Origin: Asterias rubens
Lineage: Eukaryota; Echinodermata; Asteroidea; Forcipulatida; Asteriidae
Direction of reading: 5' to 3'
Length of the DNA: 64,000 nt
NCBI RefSeq assembly: GCF_902459465.1
Contig: NC_047082.1
Span: 7,419,407-7,483,406 of the forward strand
Shown here: one piece after another, positions 37,501 through 49,100 of the stretch
How positions within the stretch are numbered: position 1 is the stretch's first letter
How the letters are laid out: each line of letters begins with the position of its first letter
Translations under genes and position numbers: made by a program
Notes under the pieces: generated by a model
What the model saw: only the letters and a program-made list of their open reading frames with translations
Databases searched by the model: none
What the model was told of the DNA's origin: nothing

Positions 37501-40393
37501 CTCACTCATTCATGGATGAATCATGATATGATGAAATATTCAAATGAGCCAGCTAGTGTAAGCCCAATTCCTACAATACATGTGAGCTGGTTTGTAATTT
37601 ACAATAATACAAATATGTGAAATGATTCACAAGACTATTTTTAATCGTTTCCTAACAAATACAACTTAGAAGAGGGAAAACAGTCCGTGGATGCAAGGTT
37701 ATTGCTTCCACAGGGCGCAAACATAATAAATGATTGCTTTCTCATAACCATTGTATGTTGATTATGAATCATGCCATATAAGGAAGCCTACATTCATCAA
37801 TCTCTTTAGAACAATAATATCCTTCACAATCAAAAGGTTTTTACTTGACAGAACAGCTCTGGAAATATTAAATAATCAACGTGTTTGTGCAATTATGCCC
37901 GAAAATATTCAATTGATGAAAACACTTCACACTGTTTGAAATGTCTTCAAATTACTGATTGCATTAAAAAATAATAATAAATTGACAGGGTACAATTGCA
38001 TGATACGTACAAACAAAATATTTCCAATAAATAATATAAATGAAACTTCTCTTTTCTTATTAGTAAAAGAAAATGGCCAAGCATAGAACTTTGTAGTTTT
38101 ATTTATTTGAATTTCTAATACAATAAAACAGAGTACATCGACCAACGTAAGAAAGTAATTTGCAATTGAAAGAATAAAGGACTAGTTAGTAGCTCTCACT
38201 CTTTTTGAAAATATTTAGTATTTTAGGCAATGACTTTCATTTCCTACATTTTACTGTTAGAATTCTATGCACAGGAAGTTGACATTACTGACTAGCCAGC
38301 ATCATGAAGACATGGAAAAGGTCAAACCTTCATTCGTAGTTCAGGGACTGACAAGCTTTAACACCAACTTCCTGTTCAGGATTCAACATCAAAGACTAAT
38401 TTTCTAGTACTGGAGTAACCTATTGTATTTAAAAAAGAAAACAATTTGCTTTCCCAATTCAACAAGAAGTTTTAGGTCTGGAAACTTCTTCTAAGCAATC
38501 CGTTCGGTGCTACTACTTGGGAAAAAAACACCAAACATTTTGTTTCAAAAGACCCTTTTGTTTAAATGGAAGAAGCCTAAACAATACTTGAGGTAAAATT
38601 ACTAGATTTGCAGACCCGACAATGTGACTTTAAAGCAGTACACATACGACTTCTGTAAAGGAAGTTGCCTGTAGTTTTATCAGAGACAACTCCCTCCCAA
38701 TAAATGTCAACCATGACCTCATACTCTTTCACCATGCTGGGTTAAGACAGTCAGGTCATTGAGGTCAGAAGGGGAGGCATTAATTTAACATCCACCATTA
38801 CAAATGAACCACTGTACATGGTCATGGTCATATGAAAGGCTGTGCATGCTTTGTTGTTTCTATTAAATCAGTATGCAAAGTCCCCCCCCCCCCTTCCCTC
38901 CCTTTGTTTGTGCCTTCCCGGACTCACCAAACTGCCACCGATTGTCTGGATGACTTTTCCTCAGACATTTAAAGAACTCCAGAATCACAGTTAAGCAAAA
39001 GGGGAGGCAAGTCAAAATAAAAGTGGTGTACAACTAACCGACTCTCATGTCATACTAAAAACGACTTTTCACATATTGTGCAACCTGTACACATTCAAAC
39101 ATTTCCCCCAAAAAACCTTAAACTGTCCAAAGTTGTTTTGTTTATTTCACTTAATACAAATCATCACAATGATTTGTTTTTAATAAATTAGCTGAAGTTG
39201 ATGCACTGAAGGTAGGCAAGGCCATACACCACATAAGAATCCCCCTAAGCTTAAGTCCCCCTTTGTTTCAATTAAATTAAATTTTCAACAAGCTTATCAT
39301 AGGCCTTCATTATAATGGAACTTAAATGCACAACCAACTGCACCTTTTGTAAAAAAATTGTTATATCAATAAATAATTAAAAAAAATCATATTTTGATAG
39401 TTAAATTTTATGAGTTCAAGGATATCAAAAATAGCATCCAGTCAGTTGATTTACTACTCTGTGACCGAGCATCGCTCAACGACCCAACTTGTAAACAAAG
39501 TGTATGCCCCTATCATTTGTCAATGCATAAATCGATTTCATTTTGAGTTGAACAAATAAAGTTATCGCTAAACAAGGTTGGCATGACTGGGTTCAGTTCT
39601 TGTTTTTCCCTACACGCCCCTTATCAAACACTTCACTTGGGGTTCAAACCCAATTGAGTAAACTAAAAACAGATTTGATAAACATTTGATAAAGACTTTG
39701 TCAATTTTATTGGAACATCGTAAAATAAAAACACTTTGGCGTATAAGTTATTAGTATTACCAACTTAAAATAATACTGAGTAAAACATGAGTAAAACATA
39801 AGATTTTAAATGTGAGATTACAATCAAGTCAGAACCCTGTGCTCTGGTTGTGTTGTGGGCTTAAAAAAAAACACATTTAGGATTGCAACTTACATTCTGA
39901 GTGAATTTTCATTTCCTGTTTTATAGTATGTTTTAGACTTTCGATTTTTTTATACGAAAAACTTGGCATTTAAAATTTAACTAGTCTGCTAGTAAGTATT
40001 TGAGAAGGAGTAAAACAATTTGTAAAACAGACGAAACCTATTGAGATTGTACGTTTCTAAAGTGCATTGATTACAAATAACAGCTGTGACTGTCTGACTG
40101 TGTGTGCATTCACTACGTTTTGAGAAAGACAAAAGACTTAACAAAAACACTCACAGCCACATTGCAAAGTGCCAATGTTTTTCGCTTAATAATAAGAAAA
40201 CTACAGACCGAACACTTAACTACAAACAGAAACATTTTGTTTTTTGTTTACGTCCATGAAGAAAAAATAAAGTTGAAAACATAAATCATCATCATCATGG
40301 CATATTTTGTAATGAATTTCAACACAAATTGCATCTTACCATTGGATAAATGGCTGGAGGGGTTGAAGGAGGCGAGGGTGGGAACGTCGACAT
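34596..40393 (-). CDS. KLF11: Krueppel-like factor of the KLF10/11 (TIEG) group
   Basis: Four exons on the minus strand: 40393-40340, 36624-36367, 36022-35155 and 34879-34596, encoding 487 residues. Three C-terminal C2H2 fingers lie about 368-450: C..C...[31 protein letters not shown], and [21 protein letters not shown]. The linkers are TGEKP and TGEKK. Upstream, [17 protein letters not shown] (about 33-49) matches the Sin3-interacting helix of TIEG proteins (EKSDFEAVEALMSM), and [12 protein letters not shown] matches their TPP repression motif. The protein should be a nuclear GC/GT-box-binding repressor. It looks like the single pre-duplication orthologue of vertebrate KLF10 and KLF11; the symbol is approximate. 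Frame stays open upstream of the chosen ATG (FYGRENLRKELLKLRKG), so a longer N-terminus is possible. Intron 1 is 3.7 kb and shows nothing else. Confidence 0.88.
36625..40339 (-). other. KLF intron 1, no gene seen
   Basis: AT-rich intron of 3.7 kb. I see only simple runs (C-run at about 38881-38891) and short inverted repeats such as CAGGAAGTTG (38271) with CAACTTCCTG (38365). Confidence 0.4.
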
Positions 40394-40499
40394 TCCTTTT
40401 CTGAGTTTAAGGAGTTCTTTGCGAAGATTTTCCCGTCCGTAGAAGAATCTGTTCAACACTGAATCGCATGTGTATAAAATAATAATCCATTGACGAAAT

Positions 40500-40800
40500 T
40501 TTATTGTAGCGACCCTACCTTACTGATCACGAAGGGTGTGTGTGCACGAGTTTCATAATGACAACAACAACATGAACAAGCAGCCATGTGGAGTTCGGGC
40601 AGAGGCGGGTCATGGGATGGACCAATCACAGCACAATATCGTGGAGGCTTGACCAATCAGGTTATCTTTGTCATGCAGACACTGCATGGCTCAAGGATGG
40701 CCGGCTGGGGCATGCGTTGAAAGCGTGTTGTTTCATGACTCGACTTTGACAGGTAGTAACTTACCGCATGCATGCATGCTTTTTATATAACGGATCGGTC
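40500..40800 (-). promoter_or_regulatory. Candidate KLF promoter region
   Basis: Upstream of the first KLF coding exon are two CCAAT boxes on the plus strand (ACCAATCACAG near 40620 and ACCAATCAGG near 40651). A TATA-like run, TTATATAAAAAG on the minus strand, lies near 40786-40797 beside a GCATGCATGCATGC palindrome. A start between 40500 and 40770 is plausible but unproven. Confidence 0.35.
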
Positions 40801-41457
40801 ATCAGCTAGAATGGCACGTTCATTTGAACAAAACCTGGAACAATAGCCTATTTTTAAGTTTTTGCGTTTTCGTTGGTGATGAACGTTTATTTTTCGTCGG
40901 CATTCCTTCATCCACAGCCGTGGTGTGGCGCTGTTCCAGCTGTCTGACGAAATACCAATATTATTTGCAATCTTGGAGGAATAAAAGGCCTCCTATATAA
41001 TATAGGCGCGGCATTGAAACAAATTGCCCTACTGCTTGAATCGAAACTGTAGCATTTTGAGATAATTAAATTAGGCCCATGTTTAATTTCTAGCTTTGTT
41101 TTAATATTGTAAGACAAAGGCCTATAAATCGTTATGTTTAATATTCCGTTTGTTGCATGTACTTTTCACACTGAACTGTGTGAATAATTTGTTTGAGGTC
41201 GCGGTTTTGAATGCGTAAAAAAGCATTCATCACAACATTCCTTGCTCTATAAGATCGCAACATCTAAACTTAAAATAATGCTAACACCATTATTTTTGCA
41301 AACAAAGGTAGTTTTTTTTTCTTATTTCACAACTTCAATGTAATTGTTTGAAATGCGCTTTTACTTGTACATGATCGATTTGAGCGAACTTCCGTCTAAA
41401 ACTTTGAGAGATGACTTGAAACTATTGATTATTAAACTCAGCATAAAACCTCATTTT

Positions 41458-41625
41458 GGAAAGCACCCAACTTCGTGTGACAAGGGTGTTTTTTTCTTTC
41501 GTAGTTATCTCTCATCTCCGACGACCAATCGAGCTCAGAGTTTTTCACGTTTTGGTTATTTTATACATAATGTTAAGATGCACCAAGTGAGAAGACTGGT
41601 CTTTGACAATTACCAATAGTGTCTC
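41458..41625 (-). repeat. MITE family R2, partial copy
   Basis: Inverted half copy with CTCCGACGACCAATCGAGC, CAAGTGAGAAGACTGG and CTTTGACAATTACCAATAGT. A second fragment follows at 42905-43015. Confidence 0.6.
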
Positions 41626-41697
41626 TCCAGCTGCTGGGTGCCCGGTGTTTCCCTTCCTCCAAGTTGGGTTCAAATACCTAGGAAGTTCGAGTTTTCA

Positions 41698-42470
41698 GCA
41701 CCGCCGGTGTCGCATGCAATTATGTCCTCTATGCAATACTATCCGGAGGACATGCAATGCAATAATGTCCGCCGGACGGTTTTGCATATGCACTCGTGTC
41801 CGCCTGAACGCTGCTGCATAATGCAATCGTGTCCACCGGACACGATTGCATATGCAGTTGTGTCCGCCCCCGTGCAAAACCGTCCTTGCAGTAAGTTAAA
41901 TGCCCTCAGTCGACTAGTCTAGGTTCCTAGACCATTGGTGTTGCGTGGTCACACACAACCAACGTTCCGATTATGCACGGCAAAAACTGTACACACTTGT
42001 AATGAACGAACGCTAGCGGGCGCTCTGTTTCTCTGATTTCCGGATCTCCCCAAATCAGAGAAACAGAGTGCCCGCTAGCGTTCGTTCATTACAAGCGTGT
42101 ACAGTTTTTGCCGTGCATAATCGGAACGTTGGTTGTGTGTGACCACGCAACACCAATGGTCTAGGAACCTAGACTATCATCAGTCGACGGAATACGTTCG
42201 TCATTTTTTCACAAGCTAATTAATGTTCGGGCGCTGGGTATTCGCTGCAATCATAAATACGAGAATATTCTACTGCATAGCCCGAACGGGTTACATAGTT
42301 TTACATGTACAGTCATGTCTATTATACATGTCCGCCGGACGGTTTTTGCATAGCCCCGGACACGATTGCATATGCAAAAGTGTCCGGAGCGGACAGTATT
42401 GCATGGCGGACACAGTTGCATCTGACACCGGCGCCCCTCCCCCAGTCCCGTGTGACACTGCAGGCTATCT
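41698..42470. repeat. Large foldback array built from TGTCCG/CGGACA and TGCAT motifs
   Basis: The left block (41698-41890) and right block (42329-42470) are inverted relatives: CACCGCCGGTGTCGCATGCA at the left edge and TTGCATCTGACACCGGCGCC at the right edge. Inside, TGTCC-GGACA mini-palindromes and TTGCATATGCA alternate many times (GTCCGCCGGACGG, GTCCACCGGACACGATTGCA). A separate 123-bp-arm hairpin sits in the middle. No coding capacity. Confidence 0.8.
41915..42176. mobile_element. Hairpin insertion with 123-bp near-perfect arms
   Basis: Arms 41917-42039 and 42052-42174 are inverse copies with about two mismatches and a 12-bp centre. The ends read TAGTCTAGGTTCC. TCAGTCGAC flanks both sides (41906-41914 and 42180-42188, with three extra bases at the right), a possible target duplication. 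The near identity implies a young insertion or recent arm homogenisation. Confidence 0.85.
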
Positions 42471-43489
42471 GGCCGCCGCATGCGACGTTTTAACACGCGT
42501 CATTCAACACTCTTTATGTAATTTTTCTATGACATAACTAATAACGTCTCGGGAAATAAAACTCCACGGTTCATTTAAATTTTGGTTCATCGGCCAGGCT
42601 TTTCGGAATCACGGCTTCATTTAACATAGGTTGACAGTACTTATGGAAACGGTCAGAAGTTTTATTGTTTTTGGAGGGGGTGGGGTGGTCAAAAATTAAT
42701 CGCTCCCCATTTTAGAAATCTTATGCGCAGGCCACTGACACTCGACGCTCTGGCAGAATAGTAAAAAGTCGACTTGGACAACAAGCAGCAGAGAGCGTTT
42801 GAAAAGGTCTGAAACATTTGAATCATTCTGAGAAAGACTTCACGCCTGAAGCCTTTCTAAACAAGGGCACATTTTCTTGCAACTTCGGTGACCAATGAAA
42901 CAAAATTTGTATACGGATGAATTTATATTTTTTATGCATTATCATGTTAGTTATGCACCATGCCAAGTGAGAATACCGGTCTTTGACAATAAGTTACCAC
43001 TAGAAAGCCACTGTCCTATGTACAGGTTGAGGGCGCTATATCGTTCAGTAATATGGGACTGGGAGCTTCCCTCCCTATGACGTGTCATGACTACTATTAT
43101 ATAAGAAACATAATAATGATAAATCGTCATTTTGCACTATTTAAGTTTTCTACTTATCTTTGGAGATCATAGGTCACCCAGGAGGGCACTTTAATTCGCA
43201 TTATTGTTTTATAAAACCCGATTTTCCATATAATACGTCTTCTTAATGATGTTTTCAAAACTTTGCGCGCGATCGTCACGGATTACACATTAATTTAATG
43301 CATTTCCCCGATTTTCCTTTTTCTTTTTGTCTCATGTAAGAAATATTGAATCAGATGGGTCTGTAAACTTTCGAATTCGATGGTAAACAGGAGGGCATGA
43401 ATTTGCTATTAGTTCATGGTGTGGATGGGGGAGGGGGCTGATCATGGTGCCCAGCAAACAAGGAATAATCTCTCTTCATGTCGTTGTTG

Positions 43490-43600
43490 TAAGGGAAATT
43501 TTCATCTGTTCCTTGATTTGATGAATTTTTTTCCCCCATCCTTGATGATGACCTTGATTTGATAAATTTTCTTCCCATCCTTGATGATGACCAATCGAAT
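43490..43600. repeat. Two-copy tandem repeat, about 41 bp
   Basis: CCTTGATTTGATGAATTTTT and CCTTGATTTGATAAATTTTC units, each ending in CATCCTTGATGATGA. Nothing else is seen between 42480 and 43900 apart from R2 fragments. Confidence 0.6.
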
Positions 43601-43919
43601 CATCCGTTATTATATTCTATGAACTTATAGAAATAGTTCCCTAGATAACGTGCATGCCAGATTGAGGCGGAGGAATCTTAGAAATTCCACGCCCAGATTT
43701 TAAAGCTCTGAAGAAACTAAACTATTCGCAAAATATTTAAAACTAGTCCCAAATTAATACTACTATTTTCAACAAGTATGAGATAAGGCACCTTTATTTT
43801 AAAGTAGAGGTGTTCGAAAATGTAAAATCATTGGCCATTGGGACCTACTTTTTAAAGCTTGATATCTAGGTTAAGTAGTGAGTAAAAAGATCAATCAGTT
43901 GCGCGCGGATTGTGCGCCG

Positions 43920-44103
43920 TAGTCACACACACGTTCATACGGTCTCTTTCACCATGCTTCTGTAACGACAGCAAAGATTCAGTGAAAACCTGCTGCATTT
44001 CACCCCAAAAACTTGATGTTTTTCTCCCCTTAGAGTCCATTTCAACCGCCAAAATTCCTCGTCGGCGGAGCAACCCCTTGTGCCACTCGGAGCCCTCAAT
44101 ATT
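43920..44103 (+). other. Candidate non-coding first exon of ODC
   Basis: A strong donor (ATTG|GTAAGTA, GT at 44104 area) closes a GC-richer segment with GTCGGCGGAGCAACC. The ODC 5' UTR exon at 52033 needs an upstream partner, and none is evident between the transposon and 52033. If this is it, the 6.65-kb transposon lies in ODC intron 1. Inference only. Confidence 0.3.
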
Positions 44104-45366
44104 GGTAAGTATTTTTCTTGAGTCTTTACGGATAAATGGAAAATATGCCGACCGGTTTCCACATGTGAGATAATTATTTGTTGCACATGGGTTGCAACGC
44201 TTTACGTGTGTTACGTGTGTGGACGGCGGGTTGGTTGGCGGCCATTTTGTCAATGATAAGTAGCCATACGTAGGAAGGGGAGTTGCTCATGTAGTCAGTA
44301 AAATATGTGAAGAATGTTAAGGTCTGCTTGGTTGTAATATCATGGAGGTAGGTAATATTAAACATGTTAAAGCCGAGAGGTTTTTTGGAAAGGTCACTGA
44401 ATGCCTGGGTCAAAATTAAACAATCTCTCTGGCATGTCTGGGACTTTCTGTCTTTGTAGTTTGTACAGATTTAAACTTTAATTAGATTTAGATTGTCATC
44501 AACCAAATGATGAAATTGTTTAGGCCTAAATAAAAAGTAAAGCAAAAGAGCTAAATAAGATTTAAAATGAAATACTATGTCAAATTTTCCTGTCGGCTTA
44601 AAAGAGATAAAAATAATTCAAACTGGAAAATTAAATATTTTTTTGACAAATAATGTGAGAACCTCATTTTAAAGGGTTTTTACAGGTTGGAACAGACTGA
44701 GACAGGAACATGAGGAATAAAAGTTGAAGCTTTCCAACCACTTTTTTAGTACTGATCAAACAACTTGCAGACAAATTAGGTCGAGTATAAAAGGGAGAAA
44801 CATGTTTAGCATCTAGTTTCTAAGTCAAACAAAAAGGTGGGGCTTTTTGTTGATATTTTTATTTTCAAGTTGCCCACCATGCTTTTTCAAATTCCAAATA
44901 TCCATTGTTTTTGGAGTTTTTACTACTGTTAGGGATGTCAGTTGAAATTTGAATGTTTTTTTCTTTGCTTTGCAATGTGGCTATAATGAAAGAACACAGT
45001 GATAGGAGTTGTTAGGTGGTAGTTTGAAGAAAATCGGTCAAGGGATTCCAAAGTTATGATTAATTTACAGGTCAACTTCAACAAGGCCGTTGCTAATAGC
45101 AACTAACGTAAACAATAAACAAACAAATAACAATGTTATCAGGGTCCTAATTAACAAACTAAGGTTTCAAGTCGCACAAAACCTAAATATATTACTTCCT
45201 TGCAAAAAGTTTTATGAGAATAGAAGAAATTAAACAATTTGATTGCAAGGAATTTAAATTAACAAATTTCAAAGAAAGACCTAAAGTCCCGAGGGATTAG
45301 TGAAAGGTGTGAATATTGACTTTCATGGCTTTAATGAACAAACAACCAAACATTGAACAAACCCAT

Positions 45367-45965
45367 GTTTTCAAAGGAACATATCTCAAAAAGTAAATGT
45401 CTGACAATGTTCATTTTTGGAGCACTAATAGAAAAGTCAGGTGCCTCAAAAGTAAATAAAGAACAACAATAACAATCCATTATCTTATTTATTGTTTGTT
45501 TTTTAAATATGCAAATTATGCCTAATTGCGGGTAATTTGATCCCGGTTTTATAAATAAACAATGAATAAACTTGTGTTTTCAAAAGGGAATATCTCAAAA
45601 AGTAAATGTCTGACTACCTTCATTTTTGGAGCAGGAATAGGAAAGTGAGATTCATTTCAGATAATTTAACAAAAAAACAAAAAAAACATTATCTTATTTA
45701 TTGTTTTGTTTCTTAAATATGCAAATTATGCATAATTGGTGGTAATTTGAATCCCGTTCTATAATAAACTCGCGTTTTCAAAAAGGAATATCTCAAAAAG
45801 TAAACATGTCACCACCTTCATTTTTGGACCAGGAATAGGAAAGCAAGATACCTTTAGGATATGTATGCAAAAACAATATCCACCAACTAATTTGTTAATT
45901 AATTAAATTTGTTATTTTTTTTTTAAATATGCAAATTAGGTGTAATTGCTGTTTCAAGAATTTTC
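45367..45965. repeat. Three tandem ~200-bp units near the transposon left end
   Basis: Each unit carries TATCTCAAAAAGTAAA (45383, 45592, 45790), TTCATTTTTGGA, AGGAATAGGAAAG and TAAATATGCAAATTA. Period is about 209 then 198 bp. They lie in the 3' flank of the transposase gene. Confidence 0.85.
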
Positions 45966-46182
45966 ATCAAAATAAGGGCAGTTGTTGTAGAAAATATGTG
46001 TTAAACTTAAAGTTCGTTATTAATAAAAGTAAATGTTAATTAAAAATCAAAGAAAAACTGAACTGTGTTTAATTTGCTCTGGATACCCCAAGACACTTTC
46101 AAATGGACAAGTGCAACCTTTTGGTTAATTACTAAATTACAATTACTTGATACGCCACTGCACTCTTACATCCAAACCAGTT

Positions 46183-49100
46183 TCACACAAATCTTACCTC
46201 ACGCTTCCTGTAATCATCAATCAAATTCTCCACCAAAACTTCACTCGACATGTCATCATCATCATCACCATTATCATCACCTTCCACTGGATCGTATGCA
46301 ACAACACATTTATCATCACCTTCCACATCAATTACTCGACCTCTGTACCACATCTCATTCAAATCATCATCCAGCCACATATACTTGATGTCACGACCCA
46401 TTGCTTCTGTTACACCTACATCTATTTCTTTCAAATCACCATTATCAAAATCTTCCTTTACCTGTTTCTGACTGTACTCAAACTCATCCTTTGACCCATC
46501 ATACTTAAACACATACTTCCCTCTTCTCTTCTCTAATATCACACACACTGTCTCTTCTTTCAATTCATCACAAACCGTTGTATGCATCAACAAACGCCCA
46601 ATCATCTCATCAACTTTCAAGCTCCTCTTTGCACGCTTTGCACCAATACCTTCATCATTATCCTTACCATCACTTGCACCATCCTTCACACCTGCATCAT
46701 TCGTATGTTCATCCTCACTTACTGCATGTACACCAAGCACTTTCTTCATGTTTTCTATCATTTGCTTAACACTCAGCTGCTTCCCCGCACTTGACATATT
46801 CAGTAGACCATCCTTTGAGTGTTCATCTTTCATTACTTTCTTCCTGTATCTCATCTGCACTTTTACTAGGTGTTCCTGCTCTTTTTCATTCTTACCTCGC
46901 AAACTTGTCTCCATATCTCTCACACTCAACCACAAAGGACCATCACTATTCATATCTAACACAATTTTTCTGATGGTCTCTCTCTCTCGCTGTTCACGCT
47001 TCTCTGCACCCTCCTTTTTCTCACGCATAGCCTTTTCCCTTTCTTCAAACCTTCTTTTTCGCCTTTCACACATCTCTTCCCTTTGCTCCTTCACAGACTC
47101 CTGTGCTATCCTTATCATCTTGCTCTTCTCATCTTCACAAAGGTTGTCTCGCCACTCGCTCATTCGATTTCTCCTACACATGATCAAACTTTCAATCGCA
47201 TACTCAGTCGCTCTTGGCTTCTCCCTCAACAATCGGTCAAACATACCAAAGTCACGCTCCACATCAACATTCGTCCTTGGCACACTTCTAGTTTCATACA
47301 TCATTTGCTCATCCATGTTCTCAAACACTCCACCGCTGATCTGGCTCTCCAACATTCTTCTTCCCAGCTTGACAAACACACCAAACAGACACTGGAGGAC
47401 TTCCTTACAGGCATCATCATTCTCACACGGTGTTACCAAGCTATCAAACACAGAGTCCACCTCAACCTTCACATCCTGAAACATCCTTACTTCACCATGA
47501 ACAACTTCACTTGCATCTTCACTCCACGTCTCAAAACACTTGATCATTTGCTCATATCGTTCATTCATTCCAATCACATGCTCCTTGATGTTCAACACTT
47601 TCCACAGAGGCGCAGTCACAATCTTATCAATTAAGCCTAACGCTCTCACTTCAGTCTTGTACTCATCCACTTTCAAATCTTCGTACACAGCTCGCATCAG
47701 CTTATTCTCATTCTTCACACGATCAAAAAACTCAAGCAAGTGCGGATAGAGATGATACACCCCTGCACCATTATGAAACAAGATGTTGAATCTATTGCCT
47801 CTAAATGGTGCAAGGGGTACCGCATCCATTCCGCATTCACTCTCCAGAAACACACGGAAATACACTGGCTTACCAGACTTCTCACACGCTCTTTCCTGCA
47901 CACTCTTACACACTGTTCTTACCAGTCGCTCTGCTCCACAACCACCACTACTGCTACCAGGCAGACTCGTACTTCCCACTTTTTTCGCACCGAAAACATC
48001 CTTTTCCCACACTTTCAGACACGCAACAGCTTGATCTGCCAAGCCCACAACGAAATGCATCCCACAGAAGAAATTATTCATCATTTTCATGCTGCCTCTT
48101 TCACCCTCACTCATTTCACCCCAACCTTCAACTACCTTTGGCAAGATGCCCGCTCTGTACTCCTTCAACATCCCATTGAACTTCTTCTCCACTGCATGCC
48201 GGTCACTCATCGTGTTCTTCACTTGTCGCACAATCTCATTCACCTTTTCACTCCCTTCTTTTGCACACTTTACAATATCATCCACAATCTCCTTAAACCC
48301 ATCCAACGTTTTCTCGGCACTTCCACACACCATTGGTCGGAGCCCAAGCGTTAGCATCTTCCCAGATGACAATGACATATCATAGGTTCCATAGTGATAG
48401 CCCCACTTTGTTGTAGCATCTGTACACAAAGTGACAGGGCCATCACTACCGGTTACCTCGGATACGCATTGCATCTGTGCTAACGCTCGAGCTTCAAGCA
48501 GCATAGTCTTCGCAAAAGTCTCTTTCGGTAGTCTCACCTCTTTCTCATTCATTGTGGTTAGCTTTGACAACACAGTTCGAATCACATGCTCTACATTCCT
48601 GGCACCCACATTCATTGTCATCAAGTCCTGATACACTTCACGAATACAATCCTGATACATGCCATTCTTAAAAGTACACACTCCGGAATTCAAAAACTCA
48701 TTCACACACTCTTGTACTCTATCATCAACATTCTCCTCTATCTCCATCTTATCATTTGTCAAGCTTCTGCATTCCTCATTTGCATCCTTTAGTTCTCTAC
48801 GCAAACTTCTCACACTCTTTTGCAACCTCTTGACTTGTACCTTCTTCTTCGACATCAGCTTTTGCCCATTTAACTTTCTCTTTCTCTCACACTCTTCCTT
48901 GGCAACCGCTTCATCTGCTCTTACCTTACACAAACCTAGCTGCTTCCTCAACTCCTTTTCTCTTAACTTGTATTCTTTCTCTGCCTTAAACTTCACCTCC
49001 ACTTTCTCCTTCACAGCCAATCGACGCCCTAGTTCTCTACACCTCTTCAATCTCTTTGTACTCTTAGTTCTTATCTTCTCCACAAGTACCTTCGAGCTCC

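Noticed and set aside
41638-42537. Cys/His/Pro-rich open frames around the foldback array
   Set aside because: Present in several frames on both strands with repeated CPP and MQ motifs that follow from the TGTCCG/TGCAT repeats; no independent evidence of coding.
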